A stretch of DNA of 64,000 nucleotides from JAWCNN01 sp038848005 (GCA_038848005.1 JAWCNZ010000004.1:10279-74278); one strand, 5' to 3'; counted from the stretch's first letter, positions 8,319 through 17,413 are shown. Notes: generated by a model from the sequence alone, not told the origin. Numbers and translations: made by a program.

Positions 8319-9131
8319 ATGTTAGTTGTCACAAAAATGGGTGGGAAAGTTCTGAGGGGGAATCTTCCCCAAATTGCCGATGACATAAAAGCCTTTGTGA
8401 GTAAAGCTGAAAACAAAATTGTTCTTGTCCACGGCGGAGGGATAGAAGTAACAGCCATCGCCCAAAAATTTGGAGTACCGCCGAAATTTGTCGTTTCTCC
8501 AGAAGGTTTCCGAAGCCGCTACACAGACAAAGAAACAATAGAAATATACAACATGGTCATGTCTGGGAAAATCAACAAACACGTGGTTTCAACGCTTCAA
8601 AGCCGTGGAATACAAAGCGTTGGATTGTCAGGTGCAGACGGTTCGCTTTTAAAGGCTAAAAGAAAAAGCAGAATCGTAATAGTTGACGAAAGAAACAGAA
8701 AGAAAGTCATTGATGGCGGTTTTACGGGAAAAGTGGAAGAAGTAAACACGCAGTTGCTTATAACCCTCATAAACAGCGGGTACGTTCCAGTTATAGCGCC
8801 AGTAGCCATAAGCGAAAACTACGAACTTTTAAATGTGGACGGAGACCGCGCGGCAGCGCAGGTTGCAGGCGCCTTAAAAGCCGACAAATTCATTCTTTTA
8901 ACTGACGTTGAAGGTGTATTGTTAAACGGAAAGCCTATACAAAAAATAAACGTTTCCGAAGCCAAAGAAACACTTCCAAAAATTGGAGCTGGCATGATAA
9001 CTAAAGTTTATGCGGCTGTGGAAGCCCTCAACCTTGGAGCGAAAGAAGCCATAATCGTTTCTGGGTTGATTAAAACGCCTATTTCCTCAGCAATAAACCA
9101 CGAAAGTGGAACAGTGATAACAAATGAATGA
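8319..9131 (+). CDS. lysZ: LysW-aminoadipate/glutamate kinase (LysZ/ArgB family)
   Basis: Amino-acid kinase fold enzyme that phosphorylates the LysW-bound carboxylate. Visible are TKMGGKVLRG at the N-terminus (the GGK-type phosphate loop, one lysine and two glycines), VLVHGGGIEVT near residues 44-54, LNVDGDRAAAQVAGAL near 170-185 and ADKFILLTDVEGVL near 187-200. The 270-aa length fits ArgB/LysZ without a regulatory extension. It overlaps lysJ by 8 nt, indicating coupled translation. Confidence 0.95.
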   Translation: MLVVTKMGGKVLRGNLPQIADDIKAFVSKAENKIVLVHGGGIEVTAIAQKFGVPPKFVVSPEGFRSRYTDKETIEIYNMVMSGKINKHVVSTLQSRGIQSVGLSGADGSLLKAKRKSRIVIVDERNRKKVIDGGFTGKVEEVNTQLLITLINSGYVPVIAPVAISENYELLNVDGDRAAAQVAGALKADKFILLTDVEGVLLNGKPIQKINVSEAKETLPKIGAGMITKVYAAVEALNLGAKEAIIVSGLIKTPISSAINHESGTVITNE

Positions 9132-10350
9132 AAAAGAGGTTATGGAAATAGAAGACGAGTATTTGGCTAAAGCCTACGCAAAAAGACCAGTAGTGCTTAC
9201 AAGAGGCGAAGGCGCCTATGTTTGGGACATAAACGGCAAAAAATACTTGGATTTCACGGGAAACTACGGCGTATGCCTTGTAGGATATTCACGTCCAGAA
9301 ATTGTTCGTGCAGTTAAGGGGCAAATGGAAAAATTAAGCTTTTGTCACGGTTCATATTACAATGATGCAAGGGCTGAATTCCTAAAAAAGCTGTTTCAAA
9401 TAGCCCCTAAACAGTTGAAAAAGGCGCTTCTGGTGAACAGCGGAGCTGAAGCCGTTGAATGTGCCATTAAACTTGCACGCAAATTTACTAGGCGAACTGA
9501 AATAATCGCCATGATGGGAGGCTTTCACGGAAAAACTTTCGGAGCGCTTTCCGCCACATGGAAAAAACGGTATAGAGAATCCTTTCAACCGCTTGTTCCA
9601 GACTTTAAACACGTGCCCAGATACAACATTCAAAAGATAAGGGAAGCCATCACAGAAAAAACAGCGGCCGTCCTAGTTGAGCCAGTGCAAGGCGAAGGCG
9701 GAGTAATAGTTCCACCTGAAGGGTTCTTTCCAGAATTAATGGAAACATGCGAAGAAAAGGGTGTTCTCTTGATATTGGATGAAGTTCAAACTGGAATGGG
9801 TAGAACTGGAAAAATGTTTGCTTGTGAACATTGGAATGTAACCCCAGACGTAATGTGCCTTTCAAAATCCATTGCTAACGGTTTTCCGTTTGGTGTAACC
9901 CTAGCCAAAGAGGAAATAGCCAATTCGCTTGAGGTTGCAGAGCAAACAAGCACGTTCGGCGGAAACCCCGTGGGATGCGCCGCAGCTTCAGCCACCATTG
10001 ATGTAACACTTAATGAGAATCTGCCTGAAAGAGCGGAAAAGCTTGGACGTTACTTTTTGGAGAAACTTAAGGAGTTGGCGGTTAAACATGAAATTGTCCG
10101 TGAAGTGCGTGGGATGGGTTTAATGATAGGTGTGGAGTTAAAAGTTGACGTTTTAAACGCCATATTAAGCGGAATACAAAAGGGCGTTTTAATGCTTGAC
10201 GCTGGAAAAAACGTTTTGCGGTTTTTGCCGCCGCTAATAGTTACGAAAGAACAGGTAGACCATGTCCTAACAGTGCTAGACGAAGTTTTGGAGGGAGAAA
10301 AAAATAGAAGAGAAAGCCTATCCAATCCAGTTCTTGAAGAGGCTTCTTGA
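9124..10350 (+). CDS. lysJ: LysW-semialdehyde aminotransferase (LysJ/ArgD family)
   Basis: PLP-dependent class III aminotransferase producing LysW-gamma-ornithine or LysW-gamma-lysine. Class III motifs: LVNSGAEAVECAIKLAR (PLP phosphate site), MMGGFHGKTFGALSAT, EPVQGEGGVIVP, LILDEVQTGMGRTGKMFA, and SKSIANGFPFG with the Schiff-base lysine near residue 250. Then come STFGGNPVGCAAA and a C-terminal RFLPPLIV. The last 18 residues (after VLDEVLEGE) are a charged tail that overlaps the lysK 5' end. 408 aa. Confidence 0.95.
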   Translation: MNEKEVMEIEDEYLAKAYAKRPVVLTRGEGAYVWDINGKKYLDFTGNYGVCLVGYSRPEIVRAVKGQMEKLSFCHGSYYNDARAEFLKKLFQIAPKQLKKALLVNSGAEAVECAIKLARKFTRRTEIIAMMGGFHGKTFGALSATWKKRYRESFQPLVPDFKHVPRYNIQKIREAITEKTAAVLVEPVQGEGGVIVPPEGFFPELMETCEEKGVLLILDEVQTGMGRTGKMFACEHWNVTPDVMCLSKSIANGFPFGVTLAKEEIANSLEVAEQTSTFGGNPVGCAAASATIDVTLNENLPERAEKLGRYFLEKLKELAVKHEIVREVRGMGLMIGVELKVDVLNAILSGIQKGVLMLDAGKNVLRFLPPLIVTKEQVDHVLTVLDEVLEGEKNRRESLSNPVLEEAS

Positions 10351-11392
10351 AATCTACAGTCCATCTGGTAAAGAAGCGGAAGTTGGCGCTTTCATTGCTA
10401 ATGAAATGGGCAAACTGGGATTTAAAGTTAGAAAGGACAAAGTTGGAAACATTTTAGGCGAAGTTGGCAACGGAAAAACAACCCTTTTGTTGTGTAGCCA
10501 CATGGACACCGTGCCGGGTTATATTCCAGTGCGTATGGTTGACGGCAAACTTTACGGCAGAGGCGCTGTTGACGCAAAATCTCCTTTGGCTGCAATGATA
10601 TTGGCTGCGCATGAAGTTGCCGAAAAAATTTCTGGGAAAATTTTGGTTGCATGTGCTGTGGACGAGGAAAGAAAAAGCAGGGGGGTTAAACATTTAATAA
10701 GGGAGGGTTTAAAGGCTGATTATGCAATTTTCGGAGAGCCCAGCGGAACAGAAAACATAGTTATAGGGTACAAGGGACGTTTACTCCTAAAAATAACATG
10801 CAAAACTGAAAATGGGCATTCTGCCACTCCGTGGCTTTTCGAAAATTCCATTGAGAAGGCATTTGAAATTTGGGAGCTTTTGAAGGGAATCCATTTCTCA
10901 AACGAAAAATTGGGAAGCCCCTTCTATTCAACAACCACTTGCCTAATAAAAATTAGGGGAGGCGAAAAAAGCTCTAAGGTGCCATCCAAATGCGAAGCCT
11001 TAATAGACATTAGAATACCGCCTCAACTGACATGCCAACAAATGTACGAAGAAGTAAGCGGGAAAATAAAGGCTTATCAAAAGTCAAACCCGAAAGTTTC
11101 GGTTGACGTTAAAATTGAGGATTTAATTGAACCTTTCGAAACAGACACAAATAATAGGCTGGTGCAAGTTCTTTCATCAACCATTAGAAGGTTGAAGGGT
11201 AAACAGCCGATGCTTCTAAGAAAAACAGGGTCTGGCGACATGAATTTTCTCGGAAAAGCTTTGGGCATACCAATAGTGACTTATGGACCTGGCAACTCGA
11301 AGCTTGACCACACCTCAAACGAGCATGTGGAAATAAAAGAATACCTAAACAGCATACAAATACTCAAAGAGGCATTGCCAAAACTTTTTTAG
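10334..11392 (+). CDS. lysK: LysW-lysine/ornithine hydrolase (M20 peptidase family)
   Basis: Zinc-dependent M20 hydrolase that releases ornithine or lysine from LysW and regenerates the carrier. Metal-binding motifs are clear: LLLCSHMDTVPG (His-x-Asp), GRGAVDAKSPLAAM, DEERKSRGVKH and FGEPSGTENIVIGYKGR, with a late His in KLDHTSNEHVE. The boundary given is the only TTG/ATG/GTG codon that leaves the motif IYSPSGKE with a short lead, but no ribosome site precedes TTG 10334. A strong GGAGGGAG at 10290-10297 sits correctly for an ATA codon at 10304, which would add ten residues. The start is therefore uncertain. No other gene of the set is missing from the cluster. Confidence 0.9.
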   Translation: MKRLLEIYSPSGKEAEVGAFIANEMGKLGFKVRKDKVGNILGEVGNGKTTLLLCSHMDTVPGYIPVRMVDGKLYGRGAVDAKSPLAAMILAAHEVAEKISGKILVACAVDEERKSRGVKHLIREGLKADYAIFGEPSGTENIVIGYKGRLLLKITCKTENGHSATPWLFENSIEKAFEIWELLKGIHFSNEKLGSPFYSTTTCLIKIRGGEKSSKVPSKCEALIDIRIPPQLTCQQMYEEVSGKIKAYQKSNPKVSVDVKIEDLIEPFETDTNNRLVQVLSSTIRRLKGKQPMLLRKTGSGDMNFLGKALGIPIVTYGPGNSKLDHTSNEHVEIKEYLNSIQILKEALPKLF

Positions 11393-11479
11393 ATTGAGAC
11401 AACCTGAACAAAAGCTGATTTTCATAATGCTTCGCACCAAAAATTATATTTTAACGAACAAGACATATATCTGCACTCG

Positions 11480-12076
11480 ATGGGTGAAAACAGTATTATG
11501 AAACGCAAAATCAAAATGACGCTTATACTCCTATTGGTTTTGGTTATTGCAATACCCTTAGCATTGGTTTGGTTTTCTTTTACAGAAACTTTTATCTTTT
11601 CAAGTAATTTGCGTGTGACGAATTTCGTCAATTTGGATTCAGCTTATATTGCAAATGTAACAGAATCGAATAGATTTATAGCACATATTTATGTACTCGT
11701 AGAGAATCTAATCTACAATTCGAGCTTCAGACGTATTGTGTTTTCAATCTGTCACGACAAGAATACTGAACTGGATTCTCTTAGTTTGAGATTTGCCACC
11801 AAGCCATACGTGACTTCGCTGTTTCTGGAGGCGTCAAGCTACGAGTTCTCGGGATTGGTGTTCCATCAAGAGGGTGGAGACGTTCTCTTTTCCGTCAAAG
11901 ACATGGGAGAGTACGGCAGAGGAACAATAACGCTTGACTTCGTACTACATCAAAAACCCAATACTTACGCGCTTGACCTTACAATGGATTTTTCAATGCA
12001 TTATTTGGGCTTTCTGCAATTGGCAACATTAAAAGCGCATGCATACTTGAACATTCCATTTGATAGTCCTTCATAA
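11480..12076 (+). CDS. Membrane-anchored extracellular protein of unknown function
   Basis: 198 aa, not recognised. Residues about 7-33 (KRKIKMTLILLLVLVIAIPL onward) form a positively charged start plus one hydrophobic helix, so it is a signal anchor or signal peptide. The rest is polar, beta-rich and has no cysteine motif or known domain that I can see. A TATA-like TTATATTTTA at 11444-11453 would start transcription close to ATG 11480. An in-frame ATG at 11498 is an alternative start. It has no functional link to the flanking lysine/arginine genes. Confidence 0.55.
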   Translation: MGENSIMKRKIKMTLILLLVLVIAIPLALVWFSFTETFIFSSNLRVTNFVNLDSAYIANVTESNRFIAHIYVLVENLIYNSSFRRIVFSICHDKNTELDSLSLRFATKPYVTSLFLEASSYEFSGLVFHQEGGDVLFSVKDMGEYGRGTITLDFVLHQKPNTYALDLTMDFSMHYLGFLQLATLKAHAYLNIPFDSPS

Positions 12077-12102
12077 AAACACGTTTACACCCAACTAGAA
12101 AA

Positions 12103-12615
12103 TTATAGTTTTATTCCTCCGTGTTTTTTGACATATGGGACTAGCCCGCCTTCGTTGAAAATGTCAAGAAACAGCTTCGGCAACGGCTTAAATTTGAGGG
12201 TTACTTTCTTCGTAGTGTTTTCGATTGTGCCCGTTGTCAAGTTTATTTGGATAACGTCGCCTTCGTCCACTGCGGTTGATATTCCGTTGCATTCTAAAGC
12301 CAGCAAACCTGAGTTTATGGCATTTCTAAAGAAAATGCGTGCGAAGCTTTCCGCCACAATTGTTTTTATGCCTAAAGCCTTCAAAACGAGTGGTGCTTGT
12401 TCGCGGCTTGAGCCAGCGCCGAGGTTTCTGCCAGCAACTATAATGTCGCCTTCTTTGGCTAACTTTGCAAATTCTGGGCGTATAGCTTCAAAGGCGTGTT
12501 TCGCCATTTCCTTCATGTCCAAAGTATCATACTTGTATTTTCCAGCAATTATCAAATCCGTGTTAATGTTGTCTCCAAACTTCCAAACTTTACCCTTAAC
12601 TATCAAGTTTTTCAC
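12103..12615 (-). CDS. leuD: Aconitase-family dehydratase small subunit, copy 1 (LeuD/HacB type)
   Basis: Swivelling small subunit of isopropylmalate isomerase or a related hydro-lyase. It shows KFGDNINTDLIIAGKYKY near the N-terminus, AGRNLGAGSSREQAPLVL near 62-79 and FARIFFRNAINSGL near 92-105, the normal family signatures. The substrate loop after NTDLI reads GKYKYDTLD. The second copy in this window (40330-40836) reads SKYLTLLD, so the two may prefer different acids. It overlaps leuC by 4 nt. 170 aa. Isopropylmalate, citramalate, homoaconitate or another substrate are all possible. Confidence 0.85.
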   Translation of the reverse strand: MKNLIVKGKVWKFGDNINTDLIIAGKYKYDTLDMKEMAKHAFEAIRPEFAKLAKEGDIIVAGRNLGAGSSREQAPLVLKALGIKTIVAESFARIFFRNAINSGLLALECNGISTAVDEGDVIQINLTTGTIENTTKKVTLKFKPLPKLFLDIFNEGGLVPYVKKHGGIKL

Positions 12616-13874
12616 CTCAACAACGTTTTTGGATTGGTTATTTTACCAGTAACCGCTGAAGCCGCAGCCACGGCGGGCGAAGCCAAATAAATTTCAGCGT
12701 TGGGATTGCCCATTCTCCCTTTAAAATTCCTGTTTTGCGTGCTTAGGCATATTTCTCCGTCGCCCAGCAAACCCAAATGTCGTCCAACACATGGACCGCA
12801 GCCAGGCGGATTTATAACCGCTCCAGCCTCCAAAAGAGCTTCAATAACGCCTGCCCTTAACGCTTTCATGTAAACTTTTCGGGACGCTGGCTGCACAATA
12901 AGCCTCACGTTGGGGTTAACCTTTCGTCCCTTGAGGATGCGCGCTGCCGTTAAAAGGTCTTCAAATCTTCCGTTTGTGCATGTTCCAATAAAGATTTGGT
13001 CAAGCTCAACGTTTTCCACTTCAGCGACGCTTTTCACGTTGTCAACCGTATGGGGCGCAGCCACCATAAAATCGATTTCGCTTGTGCTGACGGCAAGTGC
13101 ATCGGCGTAGTTGGCGTTTGGGTCAGGCGCTATGGATGGAAAAGTTTTGCCTCTTTCCTCAAGTAGGAATTGCTGCGCTTTTTTATCTACTGCGCAAAAG
13201 CCAACCTTTGCTCCAGCTTCAACAGCCATGTTCGTCAACGTAAACCTTGATTCAACACTCATTTCTTCGATGCATTCGCCTAGAAACTCCATCGCCATGT
13301 AAGTGGCGCCATCGGCGCCCAACTTACCAATAACATAAAGCATTAAATCCTTAGACATTAAAGGCCAATCCAGTTTTCCGTGAACTTCTATTTTTATTGT
13401 TTCTGGAACTTTAAGCCACGTGGAGCCGTAAGCCATGCCTATGGCGATGTCTGTGCTGCCCATTCCCGTTGCGAAAGCGCCTAGGGCACCATGCGTGCAA
13501 GTGTGTGAATCTGCTCCTAAAAGGAGCATCCAAGGCTCAGCGAATTCTTCAAGCAGGATTTGGTGGCAAATTCCATAACCGACGTCTCTGAAGTGGCATC
13601 CGTTTTTATGTGCAAAGTTGCGCATTATCTCGTGGATGTTGCTGACTTTGTCGCTTGGGCTTGGAGCAGTGTGGTCTATCACCAACAGAATTTTTGATGG
13701 GTCGAAAACTTTGTCCACGCCAAGTTTTGAAAGCTGTTCTATGGCAAGCGGAGCCGTTCCATCATGCGCCATAATAAAGTCTATGTTGGCGGCGACGAAC
13801 TCCCCGGCTGTAACGGTTCTCCTAATTTTTTTCGAAAGGATTTTTTCAGCCATAGTTAAACTTATACCGCTCAT
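12612..13874 (-). CDS. leuC: Aconitase-family dehydratase large subunit, copy 1 (LeuC/HacA type)
   Basis: Large [4Fe-4S] subunit partner of the small subunit just downstream. Visible are the N-terminal MAEKILSKK, LLGADSHTCTHGALGAFATG near 118-137, IGTCTNGRFEDLLTAARILKG near 295-315 and PGCGPCVGRHLG near 355-366. The cysteines of HTCT, GTCT and CGPC form the cluster-binding trio. Start is ATG 13874; ATG 13853 (MAEKILS) is nearly as good and closer to most family members. It follows an ACT-domain regulator gene by 41 nt in the same direction. The role of this second isomerase set is unresolved. Confidence 0.88.
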   Translation of the reverse strand: MSGISLTMAEKILSKKIRRTVTAGEFVAANIDFIMAHDGTAPLAIEQLSKLGVDKVFDPSKILLVIDHTAPSPSDKVSNIHEIMRNFAHKNGCHFRDVGYGICHQILLEEFAEPWMLLLGADSHTCTHGALGAFATGMGSTDIAIGMAYGSTWLKVPETIKIEVHGKLDWPLMSKDLMLYVIGKLGADGATYMAMEFLGECIEEMSVESRFTLTNMAVEAGAKVGFCAVDKKAQQFLLEERGKTFPSIAPDPNANYADALAVSTSEIDFMVAAPHTVDNVKSVAEVENVELDQIFIGTCTNGRFEDLLTAARILKGRKVNPNVRLIVQPASRKVYMKALRAGVIEALLEAGAVINPPGCGPCVGRHLGLLGDGEICLSTQNRNFKGRMGNPNAEIYLASPAVAAASAVTGKITNPKTLLR

Positions 13875-13915
13875 AAACTCACATTCGCAAAAGGCAATAA
13901 TTAACCTTAATGTTA

Positions 13916-14629
13916 TTAAGCTAAACTTTTCAATTTAGGAGCGCTGTGTTCAAGTGTTTTTCCACATATTTTTCTGGCTTCAGCCATCAGATTCGTTAAT
14001 ATTGTTAAGGCTCTTCCAACATCCTTCAACTGAAGAATTAATATTGTTTCGGTTGAACAGCTTAAGGTTTCCTCGATGTTTATGTGTCGCCTTGAAATAG
14101 CATTGTAAAATAATGCGACGCATCCTGGTGTTTCGATTATTTTTTCGGGACTTGTTATGATTATGGCTACCAAATTGTTTTTCTCTTCGATAATGTTTGT
14201 TAATGGAAATTCTGCATGTATTTTGTCAATCAGTTTATGGTCAAATATCAGCGTTACTGTTTTCATTCCCTCTATGATTTGAATGTATTCCTCATGTGAA
14301 AACGCAGTTAACACACTTTTTATCGTCTCCAAGTTTCTTCTATTTTTTTCAACTGAGATTTTGGCTATGTCTGTTCTTAGGTGGACAACGCTGTCCGCAA
14401 TGACTTTTGCCACGTCTTGGTTGTCCGTAAGCCTATAGCTTACTCTAGCTCTTTTCACGGCAGTTATTATGCTTTCAAGGTTAATTTTGCGGTTTAATAT
14501 TTCCTCAATCGTCGGCTTTAGCATTCTTGCTATTGCGCTGTAGTTTCCATAGCCTTTTTCAAGTGCGCATTGGAGTGAAACATCTTTGTCTATTAATTCT
14601 TGGACTACTCTGGATATGCTCTCGCTCAA
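13916..14629 (-). CDS. ACT-domain amino-acid regulator, divergent from argG
   Basis: 237 aa. The first ~100 residues are helical (GYGNYSAIARMLKPTIEEIL is helix-turn-helix-like). The last ~90 (ETPGCVALFYNAISRRHINI, then EETLSCSTETILILQLKD) form an ACT domain of the regulatory type. It resembles the archaeal proteins annotated as predicted regulators of amino-acid metabolism with an ACT domain. It is divergent from argG across a 76-bp region with a perfect inverted repeat and is upstream of leuC-leuD copy 1, so either neighbour could be its target. DNA binding is inferred, not shown. Confidence 0.72.
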   Translation of the reverse strand: MSESISRVVQELIDKDVSLQCALEKGYGNYSAIARMLKPTIEEILNRKINLESIITAVKRARVSYRLTDNQDVAKVIADSVVHLRTDIAKISVEKNRRNLETIKSVLTAFSHEEYIQIIEGMKTVTLIFDHKLIDKIHAEFPLTNIIEEKNNLVAIIITSPEKIIETPGCVALFYNAISRRHINIEETLSCSTETILILQLKDVGRALTILTNLMAEARKICGKTLEHSAPKLKSLA

Positions 14630-14705
14630 TTTTGGTCACTTTTATCTGTTTTTGGTATTTATTAACCAAAAAATATATAAGTCTTGCGTAAATTCAAAAA
14701 GAAAC
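14630..14705 (+). promoter_or_regulatory. argG promoter with 8-bp inverted repeat over the BRE
   Basis: TTTTTGGT (14649-14656) and ACCAAAAA (14665-14672) are perfect inverted copies separated by 8 bp. The right arm is the BRE-like element directly before the TATA box ATATATAA (14673-14680). Transcription should begin near 14702, four bases before the argG ATG at 14706, so the message is probably almost leaderless. A regulator bound to this dyad would block TFB/TBP, a typical archaeal repression geometry. The divergent ACT protein is the obvious candidate. Confidence 0.6.
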
Positions 14706-15929
14706 ATGTCAAAAGATAAAGTTGTACTGGCATATTCAGGCGGATTAGACACGTCAGTCCTCATAAAATGGCTTCAAGAAAACTACGAAGTTGACGTAAT
14801 AACGTTGACGGTGGATGTAGGCGAGGAAAAAGACCTAAAAGCCATAGAAGAAAAAGCGTTAATGCTCGGCGCAGTTAAGCACTACTCAATAAATGCACAA
14901 CATGAGTTCGTAGTTAATTACTGTTTTCCAGCGGTAAAGGCGAACGCTCTTTACGAGGGGAAATATCCGCTTTGCAGTGCGCTTTCACGTCCGTTAATAG
15001 CGTCAAAAATGGTTGAAATAGCAAATAAGGAAGGTGCAGTGGCGGTTGCGCATGGATGCAGTGGAAAAGGGAACGACCAAGTCCGTTTTGACATAACCAT
15101 AAAATCGCTTGCACCGAACATGAGGATAATTGCTCCTGTCAGAGAATGGCGACTATCAAGAGATGAAGAAATAAAATACGCAAAGGAAAAGGGCATACCT
15201 ATACCATCAACCATAGAAAGTCCCTACAGCATAGACCAAAACCTTTGGGGAAAAGCCATCGAATGCGGAGTGCTTGAAAATCCTGAGCAGGAACCGCCAG
15301 AGGAAATATTCGAGTGGACTCAACCGCCAGAGAAATGCCCAGACAAACCCGAATACGTTACAATAGAATTTAAAAACGGCGTTCCACATGCATTAAACGG
15401 AGAAGAAACTGACCCAGTTTCGCTTATAACAAAACTGAACATCATCGGCGGAACACATGGAATCGGACGCATAGACCACATCGAAGATAGAGTGGTGGGA
15501 ATAAAATCAAGAGAGGTTTACGAGTGTCCAGCCTCCACAATCCTAATCGAAGCCCACAAAGACCTAGAAAAAATAGTTTTAACCAGCCATGAATTGGCGT
15601 TTAAGCAGTATGTGGACACGCAGTGGACGTTCTTGGCTTATGCTGGCTTGTGGATGGACCCGCTTAGAAACGCCCTTGAAGCCTTTATAAACGAAACTCA
15701 AAAACGAGTTAATGGCAAAGTTAGACTGAAGCTTTACAAGGGAAACCTCCGCGTGGTTGGGCGTTCATCGCCAGCTTCGCTTTACAGCATAGACTTGGCG
15801 ACCTACGGCATCAAAACAAGTTTCGACCAGAAATTGGCACAAGGCTTTATTGAGCTTTGGGGTCTTCAAACAAAAACTTTCAATGCGGTTAAAACAAGAT
15901 TGGAAGAGGCAAAGGAGCAGATAAAGTGA
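14706..15929 (+). CDS. argG: Argininosuccinate synthase
   Basis: Joins citrulline and aspartate using ATP. The N-type PP-loop VVLAYSGGLDTSVLIKWL lies at residues 6-23, followed by AHGCSGKGNDQVRFDI near 115-130 and RDEEIKYAKEKGIPIP. The C-terminal region with VGIKSREVYECPAS is also typical. 407 aa is the usual length. ATG 14706 was chosen over upstream in-frame codons because those lie upstream of the TATA box and would encode hydrophobic non-family sequence. First gene of argG-argH-carA-carB; its stop overlaps the argH GTG. Confidence 0.96.
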   Translation: MSKDKVVLAYSGGLDTSVLIKWLQENYEVDVITLTVDVGEEKDLKAIEEKALMLGAVKHYSINAQHEFVVNYCFPAVKANALYEGKYPLCSALSRPLIASKMVEIANKEGAVAVAHGCSGKGNDQVRFDITIKSLAPNMRIIAPVREWRLSRDEEIKYAKEKGIPIPSTIESPYSIDQNLWGKAIECGVLENPEQEPPEEIFEWTQPPEKCPDKPEYVTIEFKNGVPHALNGEETDPVSLITKLNIIGGTHGIGRIDHIEDRVVGIKSREVYECPASTILIEAHKDLEKIVLTSHELAFKQYVDTQWTFLAYAGLWMDPLRNALEAFINETQKRVNGKVRLKLYKGNLRVVGRSSPASLYSIDLATYGIKTSFDQKLAQGFIELWGLQTKTFNAVKTRLEEAKEQIK

Positions 15930-17413
15930 GTGAAATTTTCAGGAATGGCAGACTCAAACCAACGGAAGCTGAAGCTGTAAAATTTATATCCTCAATTAAA
16001 GATGACGAAAAACTCCTAAAACATGTCATTGAAATAAACGAAGCTCACGTAATAATGTTGATGGAGCAGAGAATAATAACCAAAACTGATGGAGTCAAAA
16101 TTCTTAACGCTTTGGAAAATTTTGAAGTTGGAATGAAAATAAAGCCGTGGGTTGAGGACATACACGTAAACGTTGAAGAAGAAGTAATTAGAGTAGCTGG
16201 CGAAGCAGGCGAAAACATTCACATAGCAAAAAGCAGAAACGACCAAGTGGCAACAGCCATCAGAATGAAACTGCGAGAAGAATTAATAGAGCTTATGGAG
16301 ACAACATTAAAGTTTCAAGAGAAAATTTTGAAAAAAGCCGAACAAAAAATTGAAACAGTTATTCCAAGCTATACCCATTTAAGACCAGCTCAACCGACGA
16401 CGTTCGCCCATTACCTTCTATCGTATTTTGACGCTTTTCAAAGAAATTTGCAGAGGCTTATGGAATGCTATGTTAGGGTGAACATGTGTCCCATGGGCGC
16501 CGCAGCTCTAGCCACAACAAGCTTTCCAATAAGCCGAGAGCGTGTTGCGGAACTTTTGGGGTTCGCCCAAATAGTTGAAAATTCCTTGGATGCCGTCGGC
16601 AACAGAGACTTCGTGCTTGAGGCGCTTGCGGTTCTTTCGATAATGGCTGTTGACATAAGCCGTCTGGCAGAAGACATGATAATTTGGAGTACTCTAGAGT
16701 TCGGCTTAATCGAGCTTCCAGACGAGTTATGTTCAACAAGCAGTATTATGCCTCAAAAGAAAAACCCAGATGTGCTTGAGGTTGTCCGTGCAAGAATGAG
16801 CCATGTAATAGGCAACTTCACAATCTGCACGTTAACTTTGAAGGCTCTGCCGGCAAGTTACAATTTGGATTTCCAAGAAATCACACCAAAACTTTGGGAG
16901 TCAATTGACAAAATTAAAGCTTCATTGGATATTATGGCGAAGCTCATTGAAAAATGCGAGCCGAACACCGCTCCGAAAAACTCGGTTTTGGCGTTTTCCA
17001 CATCAACAGAACTCGTAAACGTGCTTGTTAGAAAATACAATGTTCCTTTCAGAACAGCCCACAAAATTGTTGGCGCATTAGTTAGACAGCTTATCCAACA
17101 AAAGCTAAGCCTAGCTGATGCAACTCCAGAGATGCTGCGGGAAACAGCCAAAAAAACCGCTAATTTAACTTTAACAATAAGCGCAGAAGATTTAAAAACG
17201 GCTTTGGATTACAACAGTTTTCTCAAATCCCATAAAGTTAGAGGGGGACCAGCTCCAGCCGAAGTTAAAAGGATGATTGAGCTTCGAAAAAAACTATTGG
17301 ATTCAGCAAATGCCAAAATCTCGGAAATGAAGTTGAATGTTGTCTCAGCCCACAAAAAATTGAGGAATTTTATTAAAAAATACACGGAGGAGAATGCTCC
17401 ATGGAAAACATGA
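15926..17413 (+). CDS. argH: Argininosuccinate lyase
   Basis: Cleaves argininosuccinate to arginine and fumarate. Fumarase/aspartase superfamily motifs are present: HIAKSRNDQVATAIRMKLRE near 97-116, YTHLRPAQPTTFAHYLL near 150-166, and the signature GSxxMPxKKNP seen here as SSIMPQKKNPDVLE near 273-286. The GTG start at 15926 overlaps the argG stop by 4 nt. 495 aa, slightly long at the C-terminus. Its end overlaps carA by 13 nt. Confidence 0.96.
   Translation: MSEIFRNGRLKPTEAEAVKFISSIKDDEKLLKHVIEINEAHVIMLMEQRIITKTDGVKILNALENFEVGMKIKPWVEDIHVNVEEEVIRVAGEAGENIHIAKSRNDQVATAIRMKLREELIELMETTLKFQEKILKKAEQKIETVIPSYTHLRPAQPTTFAHYLLSYFDAFQRNLQRLMECYVRVNMCPMGAAALATTSFPISRERVAELLGFAQIVENSLDAVGNRDFVLEALAVLSIMAVDISRLAEDMIIWSTLEFGLIELPDELCSTSSIMPQKKNPDVLEVVRARMSHVIGNFTICTLTLKALPASYNLDFQEITPKLWESIDKIKASLDIMAKLIEKCEPNTAPKNSVLAFSTSTELVNVLVRKYNVPFRTAHKIVGALVRQLIQQKLSLADATPEMLRETAKKTANLTLTISAEDLKTALDYNSFLKSHKVRGGPAPAEVKRMIELRKKLLDSANAKISEMKLNVVSAHKKLRNFIKKYTEENAPWKT

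Noticed and set aside
12128..12652. Long open frame opposite leuD and other antisense frames over conserved genes
   Set aside because: These follow from codon bias of the real gene on the other strand; no start signals or protein resemblance.
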